This document shows, piece by piece, positions 9,018 to 15,722 of a DNA stretch of 64,000 nucleotides (the stretch's first letter is position 1; the number at the start of each line of letters is the position of its first letter). The stretch is from Emticicia soli (lineage in GTDB: Bacteria > Bacteroidota > Bacteroidia > Cytophagales > Spirosomataceae). The notes below the pieces were generated by a model, which made no database searches, was not told where the DNA came from, and was given only the letters and a program-made list of their open reading frames with translations. The position numbers and the translations under genes are program-made. The stretch lies in the NCBI RefSeq assembly GCF_037860775.1, contig NZ_JBBEWC010000013.1, positions 62,001 through 126,000 on the forward strand. The letters are read 5' to 3'.

Positions 9018-10096
9018 AATTTTATCAGAGGTATTATTACTTTAAATGAAGTATCGTCTCGTATAATTTCCGGTTCTTTTTCCGACAAAAGTTTATAGCG
9101 TCTGATGATGTTTTTTATGCCAATTCCTGACGAATTGAGCGGCTTTTCGATAGGTAAAAGCGCATTTTCAACAATCAGGCGGCAATCGTCGGTATTATAA
9201 ATCCTTATTTGAAGCGGGTCTTTTTTACTTGTCTTGTTATGTTTCAGCGCATTTTCGACCAACAATTGCAAAGTAAGTGGCGGCATAGATAAGCGACGAC
9301 TTTCTTTGTCGACCTCAACACAGAAACTTACGCCCTCACCAACCCTATGCTTGATAAGAAACATATAAGAGTTCAGAAATTTTAGCTCGTCTTCCAACGA
9401 AATAATATCTTTCTTTGAGTTAACGAGCATATACCGATAGATTTTTGAGAAATTTTCGGCGTATTCGTAGCCCAATTGTTGGTTTTCAAGAATAAGCTCA
9501 GAGAGCACACTCAGGTTATTGAAAACAAAATGCGGGTCTATTTGTAGTTTTAATGATTGCAATTCGGCTTCAATTACCAATTGGTTTAGCTCGGCTGTTT
9601 TTACGGCCTCGTTTTTCCAGTTCAGAATCAGGTAATTGCCAATGTTTATAGCCATTATCATGAGTGCAATTATTGTACTCACTACTAACCATTGCAGATC
9701 TCCACGGTTTTTTTCGATCGAGTTAGTTACCATTGACACATCACTGTCGCCGTAGTAATAAGTAAAAACCGAGTTTGTTAGGAGATGAATCAATATTACC
9801 GCCAACAGGTTTAAACTTGTTTCAATCAGAAGTCGTCGGCTGGGTTTTTCGGTCCATTGTATATATCGGTTGAGTTTAAGACCGATAAATATGCTTGTTT
9901 CAGAAACCAGAAAACAGAAAAGCAATGAAATAGACCAATCGATTATAATGTCGGGAATATCGCGGGTAAAGTAGTTTTTCCAGCAGGGCGAGTAGGGGTC
10001 TATGATATAAGAGACCAGATACAGCAATAGAAAGGCTGAAACGATAAACAGAATGCGTTTTCCTTTGTTATTCAGAAATGTATCTTTCTTCATCAA
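9014..10096 (-). CDS. LytS/YehU-type sensor histidine kinase
   Basis: 360 residues: four probable N-terminal membrane helices (about 15-32, 50-72, 90-112, 135-158), a short coiled linker, then a His_kinase domain with the phosphoacceptor His189 in QIDPHFVFNNLS. The ATPase half has LVENALKHN as N box and SSGIGIKNIIRRY as G box. No extracytoplasmic sensor domain of size is present, so the signal is probably sensed in or at the membrane. It overlaps the response regulator gene by four bases and should phosphorylate that protein. Confidence 0.93.
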   Translation of the reverse strand: MMKKDTFLNNKGKRILFIVSAFLLLYLVSYIIDPYSPCWKNYFTRDIPDIIIDWSISLLFCFLVSETSIFIGLKLNRYIQWTEKPSRRLLIETSLNLLAVILIHLLTNSVFTYYYGDSDVSMVTNSIEKNRGDLQWLVVSTIIALMIMAINIGNYLILNWKNEAVKTAELNQLVIEAELQSLKLQIDPHFVFNNLSVLSELILENQQLGYEYAENFSKIYRYMLVNSKKDIISLEDELKFLNSYMFLIKHRVGEGVSFCVEVDKESRRLSMPPLTLQLLVENALKHNKTSKKDPLQIRIYNTDDCRLIVENALLPIEKPLNSSGIGIKNIIRRYKLLSEKEPEIIRDDTSFKVIIPLIKL

Positions 10097-10565
10097 GTTT
10101 GTTTAGAGGTGTTTAATATACATCCTTTTTAGGGGTATTGGTGTATAAACAATATTTCTTTTTCTGACACAAATTTCTTGATATAAGGAAAAAGAAGCTC
10201 AAACTTTCTTTATCAAGTGTTATTTTTGACTACTGAATATTCATTTTTACTTACTGAAACAGTTTTGAAAAGAATTATGGGGTCGGGATTGTGAGTGCCG
10301 TTAAAAAAAGTAGGTTTTAAAACATAGCATATGAGTGCATCTGATAAAAAGAGTAGAGTATGTCCATGAATGACGGTTAGTCGCTGCTTAAGGTGTTCCA
10401 ATTTTATGTAGGCACATAAACTGGTAAAGAGATGATTTGCTTGTATAAGGTTGTAGTAGTAGATGATTTTTTAATAAAAGTATTGTTTTAAGAGTCAATC
10501 TTACCAATACCAATCCTATTAATAGTTTGTTTATACTCCTGAAAAAATCATAAAACTTGCTCTAA
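10097..10565. other. Intergenic region, no supported gene
   Basis: 469 bases between the kinase and the nuclease-helicase gene, both on the minus strand. A 62-codon frame exists at 10213-10401 on the minus strand, but its translation has no recognisable feature and base use like non-coding DNA. The region should contain the kinase promoter near 10100-10160, which I could not identify. Confidence 0.4.
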
Positions 10566-12539
10566 CTATAAAACATCAAATCCAATATCTTTTAAATAAT
10601 TGAAGGTAGAATTATAGAATTCGGGTTGCCTTGTATGGTCTTCTATGTTTCCTTCTGGAACAACTATTACCATTCCTTGTCTCGCTCTTGTAAGTAAAAC
10701 TCTGTAAGCATTAATTAGGTACTTTTTGCGAACATCTTTATGAATATTCTGCCATTTGTTTCCAACAAAAGAAAATGTTTTCCAACCGTCTTTTGTAAAA
10801 CGCAGATCACCATCCCAAGTTACGCAAGCCCAGTCCAATTCTAAGCCTTGTACTTGAAATTCGGTTGCTACATCTTCAAGAAAATAAGACGAACGAATAT
10901 CGTCTTTACCGTCTAAAAACCAATTAATGTGATTAATTTCTGTCTTTACATCAATCGCCAAGGGTTTTAAGCGATACGCTTGAGAAGAAACAACAATGCC
11001 ATATCTTTCGCTACCTCTTGCTTTCTCTTTAAGCCACTTTTTTGCCTTTTCAATATCTCTGGTGATTACAATTGGGTATTTATCTTGTAATTGAAGTCGC
11101 CTGTTTTTGGCATTTTCATCAATGTCTAAAATTTCTTTTACTAATTTGGATAAATACTCTGCTCTGAAAGATCTCATTGAAACCGCCAAGTGTAAATCAG
11201 GATTAAAGACAACCAAACTCTTTGCTTCTAATTCTTTTATGGTTGTTTGAGCATCGTATTCGCTATCAAATAAGTTAGGGGAAATTCTTGTCTCCCAGCT
11301 TGGAAAGTTATTTTTAACCGCCGACAACCACTCTGAAATCCCAGCTTCGCCTGTGTTTATTTCTTGTCCACCACCAACTAAGCATACTACCACAGCCCAA
11401 TCTTGATGTCTGTTTAAACAGGAAATAAGAAATTCAGGCTCTGAATGTTGAAAGTTAGGAATTCCTTTTTTTTGCTGCATAAATTTGACTGTCTGCTCTT
11501 TTGTCCAGGCTCTTTGAGCTTCATCAAAAACTGCAACATGATCGTAAGGAGCTTTAGGGTCTCGCAGATACTCATCGCGATAATGATGTATAATTTGAAT
11601 AAACGCTTTTACGCTTTCTCGTGCTTGTTTTTTTGTTAGTTTATTGCCTTTAAGATTTTCCTGTACAACCTTATCTCTTGCAAGTGCTTCCTGCAAAATA
11701 TCTACTAATGGCTTATTGCCTGATAAGAAAACACATGTATTCCCTTTTTCTTTATCTAAGTGCTCGGTTGCAACCTTCAAACCAACAAGGGTTTTTCCTG
11801 CTCCCGGAACTCCGGTTACAAAGCAAATAATTTTCTTACTGTTGCTTTTAGCATACTCAATGGTTTCAGAAATGTATTTCGTAGTAGTTTTTAAATTAAT
11901 GGCATCAGCATCACTTCTGGTAATTTCTTCAACGTTGTGATTATTATATAAACTTATGGCTGCTTCAATAATAGTTGGTGTTGGTGAATAGCTGCCAGTA
12001 ACATAATTAATACTGTCAATGGTATTAGCATCCTGAAAGAAGTTTAAGACATGAGTGATTGTATTTCCTAGATTTTCTGCATTTGTTTTTAAGGGATTTA
12101 TCAGATTGTCGTTATGGCTGGAAGTAATTATTTCAAACGGACTTGATTTTGCATGCGTGGCTACCAAAATTGGGACCAGTAAAAGCGTGTGACTTGGTTT
12201 ATGAAAATTTTTTAAATCTAAAGCATAATCCCAAACCTGCTCAATATTTTGATTGATAAATTCTTTCTCTCCAACTTTGAACTCAAGTACAAAAACAATG
12301 TTTTTGATGATTAACAAGCAGTCAACTCTCTTACCCATTCTTGGAATTGAAAACTCAAAAAACAAATGGCCGTCGTGGTTTTCTAAAATTTGTTTCAAGA
12401 GTTTAATCTGAAATTCCCAGGCATAGAGTTCTGTATTTATGTGCCCTAGTCGTCCATTAACTGATATTTCTCCAATAATCGTTGCAGCAGATTTTTGAAG
12501 AAAGTCGGATATTTTATCTGAATAATAATAGTTTAGCAT
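10566..12539 (-). CDS. PD-(D/E)XK nuclease-like plus DUF2075 (Schlafen-type) helicase
   Basis: 657 residues. The N-terminal third has a nuclease-like signature: RVDCLLIIKNIVFVLEFK places Asp73, Glu86 and Lys88 in the D-(E)xK spacing of PD-(D/E)XK enzymes. A superfamily 1 helicase-like domain follows, with Walker A GVPGAGKT (243-250), Walker B VAVFDEAQRAW (335-345), a motif III-like LVGGGQEI (387-394) and a C-terminal motif VLLTRARQGMVIVVP. This is the DUF2075 family of DNA/RNA helicase-like proteins. It stands alone with no methylase or partner gene. Such nuclease-helicase fusions often serve in phage or plasmid defence, which is an inference here. Codon use is more AT-rich than in neighbouring genes. 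Confidence 0.8.
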   Translation of the reverse strand: MLNYYYSDKISDFLQKSAATIIGEISVNGRLGHINTELYAWEFQIKLLKQILENHDGHLFFEFSIPRMGKRVDCLLIIKNIVFVLEFKVGEKEFINQNIEQVWDYALDLKNFHKPSHTLLLVPILVATHAKSSPFEIITSSHNDNLINPLKTNAENLGNTITHVLNFFQDANTIDSINYVTGSYSPTPTIIEAAISLYNNHNVEEITRSDADAINLKTTTKYISETIEYAKSNSKKIICFVTGVPGAGKTLVGLKVATEHLDKEKGNTCVFLSGNKPLVDILQEALARDKVVQENLKGNKLTKKQARESVKAFIQIIHHYRDEYLRDPKAPYDHVAVFDEAQRAWTKEQTVKFMQQKKGIPNFQHSEPEFLISCLNRHQDWAVVVCLVGGGQEINTGEAGISEWLSAVKNNFPSWETRISPNLFDSEYDAQTTIKELEAKSLVVFNPDLHLAVSMRSFRAEYLSKLVKEILDIDENAKNRRLQLQDKYPIVITRDIEKAKKWLKEKARGSERYGIVVSSQAYRLKPLAIDVKTEINHINWFLDGKDDIRSSYFLEDVATEFQVQGLELDWACVTWDGDLRFTKDGWKTFSFVGNKWQNIHKDVRKKYLINAYRVLLTRARQGMVIVVPEGNIEDHTRQPEFYNSTFNYLKDIGFDVL

Positions 12540-12769
12540 TGTGTCTTTTTAAAATTTATTATTCAAGTAGCTATTCTAATGCTTTTAGAAAAAAATCTCA
12601 GGAGAAGTTTGTACAAATAATGCTTCTGTCACCGAAAAGCTTCTTGATTGTTTTGGATCGTAATAGATGAGGTAGTGCTCATCTTTAAAAATATGAAGGT
12701 AATAATTATAAAGATAAAGCACCAGTAAATACTATGTCGCGCTTAGAAAGATTACCGATAATCTTTGTA

Positions 12770-13375
12770 CTATCTTTTAGGCTTATACACTCGTTTTGAC
12801 ACTGATGGGCTGTAGCCGCCTATATACAATTGGCCGATAGTCGTTTTTAGTTTTTCGGGGAAATCATCGGTGCATAGTACTTCTGCAACATCGAATGCTT
12901 TTAAGGCTAGTTCGGCAGTTGCTCTACTGTCGGCACCTGCTCTATGGTGATTTAAGTTGATATTATTAATGCTGCAAAGTGTTTTTAAATCATAACCCGG
13001 TAAGCCTTGCCAGACTTTCTTTGAAAATATGTAACTGCATGAGTAGTTTAATGATGGGAAGGGTATTTGATAGGTTTCAAGTGTTTTTCTCAAAACACTC
13101 ATATCGAAGCTGGCATTATGTGCTATTAAAAATTGGTTTTCGATTAAAGGAAGAATTTCACGCCACAACTCAGGAAACTCGGGTTTATCTGCTACATCTT
13201 CTGGTCTGATGCCATGAATAAGGATATTAAAATAATCGAATCTATTATAGATGGGTTTGATAAGCCATGACTTTGTTTCAAGAATCTGTCTGTTTTTAAC
13301 GAATGTCAGACCAATTTCACAGGGGCTGTTTCTATCTGCTGATGCTGTTTCAAAGTCAATAGTTATGAAATCCAT
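12770..13375 (-). CDS. DnaQ-like 3'-5' exonuclease (DEDDh)
   Basis: 201 residues with the three exonuclease motifs: Exo I FITIDFETA (Asp7, Glu9), Exo II HNASFDMSVL, and Exo III HHRAGADSRATAEL with the histidine five residues before the last aspartate, which defines the DEDDh group. The size and the absence of a polymerase domain fit a stand-alone proofreading or RNA/DNA trimming exonuclease. It is transcribed alone; 222 bases separate it from mnmE, and that gap contains the mnmE terminator. Confidence 0.88.
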   Translation of the reverse strand: MDFITIDFETASADRNSPCEIGLTFVKNRQILETKSWLIKPIYNRFDYFNILIHGIRPEDVADKPEFPELWREILPLIENQFLIAHNASFDMSVLRKTLETYQIPFPSLNYSCSYIFSKKVWQGLPGYDLKTLCSINNINLNHHRAGADSRATAELALKAFDVAEVLCTDDFPEKLKTTIGQLYIGGYSPSVSKRVYKPKR

Positions 13376-13526
13376 TTATGGGGTTTAGGTTTAATAGATG
13401 TTAATAAGCAATAAACCCCAAATATTGAATAAAATTACAAATACCGCAAGAAAAACTATTAAACGGTATATTGCCATTTAATCAAAGCAATCAGCTAATA
13501 AAACAAGATAAAGCGTAGAATACACA

Positions 13527-13554
13527 ATAAAAAAGCCTTGATTATCAAGGCTTT
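13527..13554 (-). terminator. Intrinsic terminator of mnmE
   Basis: The arms AAAGCCTTGAT (13532-13542) and ATCAAGGCTTT (13544-13554) form an 11-bp perfect stem. Read on the minus strand the stem is followed by a run of six T. It lies 44 bases past the mnmE stop. Confidence 0.85.
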
Positions 13555-13597
13555 GGTGTGATTTTCTATAGTGTTGTTTTATACTTATTTTGCTTGG

Positions 13598-15493
13598 TTA
13601 CTTGCCTATGCAAAACTTGCTGAAAATATTCGCCAGCAAATCGTCAGTAGTAATTTGTCCGGTAATTTCTCCTAAGTGATACAAAGACAATCTAATATCT
13701 TGGGCCAGGAAGTCTCCGGTGATACCTAGTGCTAGTCCCTTTAATACTTCTTCCAGGGCATCGTGCGATTTTACCAGATGTTCGTAATGGCGCAAATTGG
13801 TCAGCATGGTGTCTGACTGTTTTTTTATCTTGGCTTTGGCTACAATGGTGTCTTTTAATTCTTCGATACCAATGTTGTTTTTGGCTGAGATGTTGATGGA
13901 TTCCTCACCCAACCCTCTCCTTAGAGGAGAGGGCTTAAAAGTTTCTGTTGGAGATTTACTCCCCTCTCCTCCAAGGAGAGGGGTAGGGGGTGAGGAAATA
14001 AAATGCTCAGCTATCGTTTGCAATACTTTCTCAATATCTTCTAATACTTCTCTGTTAGAGAATCTTAGAATTTTTATGCCGTAGATAAACTCAATTTCAA
14101 GGCTTCTGGCTGCGTCATATTTCTTTTGAGTACCCTCATGATGGTGAGCGCCATCTATTTCAATGCCTAATCTAGATTCATCACAATAAAAATCAAGTAT
14201 GTAGCCGTCTTCTAAAGGGTGTTGTCTTCTGAATTTCCTGTCGCCTAGTTGCCTGTTTCTCAACAATTCCCAAAGGATTTCTTCAGTCTCTGTAGAAGTC
14301 CTACGCAATTCTCTTGCTTTTTTTAAGAGGTTGGTAGAAACTACATTAAAGGCAGATTTTGCTGGAGATTCCTCACCCCCAGCCCCTCTCCTTGGAGGAG
14401 AGGGCTTAAAAGCCTCTGTTGGAGATTTACCCCCCTCTCCTTGAAGGAGAGGGGCTGGGGGTGAGGAAAATAAATCAATCTTATTCCTCACCCAAATCAC
14501 TTCCTTATCTTTCACCATGTCGGCAAAGGTATTGGCAAGGAATAACTGGTCGACTTCGTTTTCGAAGAGTAGAATAATGATTTCGGCTTTTTCCATTGCC
14601 TGTTTTGAGCGCTCAATGCCTATGGTTTCTACTACATCTTTGGTTTCGCGGATACCTGCCGTGTCGATGATACGGAATTTGATGCCACCAATAAAAAGAA
14701 TATCTTCAATTACATCACGGGTAGTACCTGCAATGTCGGTTACAATGGCTTTGTCTTCGTTGAGCAGTATGTTTAGCAGTGTCGACTTGCCGGCATTGGG
14801 TGGGCCAATAATAGCTACCGGAATCCCTTCTTTAATGGCATTCCCTGAATCAAAAGAGTCTATTAATTTTTTCAGAAAATTCTGAATTTTCAATATTAAT
14901 TGTCTTAAATCGTCTCGCCCGGCAAATTCTACATCTTCTTCGCCGAAATCGAGTTCTAGTTCTACTAATGAGGCAAAGTGCACTAATTCTTCTCGTAAGG
15001 CTTTTAATTGGGTCGAAAACCCGCCTCGCATTTGGTTCAATGCTGTTTTGTGGGCTGCCTCAGAGTCGGCCGCAATTAAATCGGCTACTGCTTCGGCCTG
15101 CACTAAATCAAACTGTCCGTTCAGAAAAGCTCTTTGTGTAAACTCGCCGGGCTTTGCCATGCGGCAGCCGTTTTGTATGAGTAGCTTAAGTATATATTTA
15201 ATAATGTAGTCGCTGCCATGACACGATATTTCTATCACATCTTCTTTGGTAAAGCTGCGGGGCGTTTTAAAAACCGATAGAAGCACTTCGTCAATGATTT
15301 TTCCTTCGGCATTGTCCGTATAATCTCTGATAGTTCCGAAATGAATGGTATGAGATTCAACCTTGGTCAGGTCTTTACCTTTAAAAATCTTATTGACAAT
15401 TTCGAAGGTCCGCTCGCCCGAAACTCTTAATACCCCAATGGCTCCTACGCCTTGTGGAGTTGCCAACGCACAGATGGTGTCTAGTTGAATCAT
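13598..15493 (-). CDS. mnmE: tRNA modification GTPase MnmE with in-frame DUF559 insertion
   Basis: 631 residues, about 180 longer than usual. MnmE works with MnmG to modify U34 of tRNAs. The tetrahydrofolate-binding N domain (1-120), helical domain and G domain are all present: P-loop GPPNAGKST (230-238), DTAG (277-280), NKID (337-340) and SAK (536-538). The C-terminal FCIGK motif is intact. Residues 343-531 are foreign. They are a proline- and glycine-rich repeat peptide, then a DUF559-type domain (about 387-497) with the nuclease-like residues Asp434 and Glu445-x-Asp447, then a second repeat peptide. The insertion sits in the loop between the G4 and G5 motifs. Without it the protein would be about 442 residues, close to normal. 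The frame is continuous, so either the fused enzyme tolerates the insert or the domain is removed after translation, for which no motif is seen. Confidence 0.95.
   Translation of the reverse strand: MIQLDTICALATPQGVGAIGVLRVSGERTFEIVNKIFKGKDLTKVESHTIHFGTIRDYTDNAEGKIIDEVLLSVFKTPRSFTKEDVIEISCHGSDYIIKYILKLLIQNGCRMAKPGEFTQRAFLNGQFDLVQAEAVADLIAADSEAAHKTALNQMRGGFSTQLKALREELVHFASLVELELDFGEEDVEFAGRDDLRQLILKIQNFLKKLIDSFDSGNAIKEGIPVAIIGPPNAGKSTLLNILLNEDKAIVTDIAGTTRDVIEDILFIGGIKFRIIDTAGIRETKDVVETIGIERSKQAMEKAEIIILLFENEVDQLFLANTFADMVKDKEVIWVRNKIDLFSSPPAPLLQGEGGKSPTEAFKPSPPRRGAGGEESPAKSAFNVVSTNLLKKARELRRTSTETEEILWELLRNRQLGDRKFRRQHPLEDGYILDFYCDESRLGIEIDGAHHHEGTQKKYDAARSLEIEFIYGIKILRFSNREVLEDIEKVLQTIAEHFISSPPTPLLGGEGSKSPTETFKPSPLRRGLGEESINISAKNNIGIEELKDTIVAKAKIKKQSDTMLTNLRHYEHLVKSHDALEEVLKGLALGITGDFLAQDIRLSLYHLGEITGQITTDDLLANIFSKFCIGK
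13901..13997. repeat. Palindromic repeat copy A (3' side of DUF559 cassette)
   Basis: The outer arms TTCCTCACCC and GGGTGAGGAA enclose two hairpins built from CCTCTCC/GGAGAGG. On the minus strand it encodes the peptide SSPPTPLLGGEG...SPLRRGLGEES, free of stops. It is a direct copy of the repeat at 14369-14469 with scattered differences. Confidence 0.9.
14369..14469. repeat. Palindromic repeat copy B (5' side of DUF559 cassette)
   Basis: Same structure and orientation as copy A, four bases longer. It encodes SSPPAPLLQGEGG...SPPRRGAGGEES on the minus strand. Both copies share GGCTTAAAAG and TGTTGGAGATTTAC between their two hairpins. Related C-rich/G-rich palindromes lie between genes at 1990-2082, 22758-22833 and 49798-49842. 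Confidence 0.9.
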
Positions 15494-15576
15494 GTTTTAT
15501 GGTGAGAAACAGTCCATTTAATCATTTAAATCGTGTAAATTGGTCTTATCTCAAGGAAATTTGATTAAAATTTATT

Positions 15577-15584
15577 TACTTTTG
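15577..15584 (+). promoter_or_regulatory. Possible -7 box TACTTTTG before 15723 gene
   Basis: TACTTTTG matches the Bacteroidota TAnnTTTG box and is followed by CAAATC, a common start context. The nearest upstream TTTG (15560-15563) is only 13 bases away, shorter than the usual 19-21, so the match is only partial. Confidence 0.35.
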
Positions 15585-15722
15585 CAAATCTACTTTTAAA
15601 CTTTTGCTCTTAAAAGTAGTTTAGAGTATGTTTAAATTTTGATATTCCGACCGGGATATAAATAATTTTTAAACACACGCTTAGGCTGTTGACCCCTTAT
15701 AACAGAATTACGTTGCTTTCTT

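Larger units (their letters stand above)
13901..14469 (-). mobile_element. In-frame palindrome-DUF559 cassette inside mnmE
   Basis: 569 bp bounded on both sides by the outer ends of two related palindromes and matching exactly the extra residues of MnmE. The middle part (about 13998-14368) encodes a Vsr-like DUF559 domain: IEIDGAHHH, LDFYCDESRLG and ILRFSNREV are typical. DUF559 proteins have a restriction-endonuclease-like fold, so the unit may be a nuclease-bearing selfish element that spreads through coding sequence. Mobility is an inference from the precise boundaries. Confidence 0.75.

Noticed and set aside
10213..10401. 62-codon minus-strand frame as a gene
   Set aside because: No recognisable motif, AT-rich, no operon partner; likely chance.
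13901..14469. Intein or self-splicing element in mnmE
   Set aside because: No Cys/Ser at the expected first junction, no His-Asn at the end, and no HINT domain motifs. Both ends are palindromic repeats, and no group I or II intron features were seen.
13598..15493. mnmE as a pseudogene or frameshifted gene
   Set aside because: The frame is open through the insert, and all GTPase motifs and the C-terminal FCIGK remain in the same frame.
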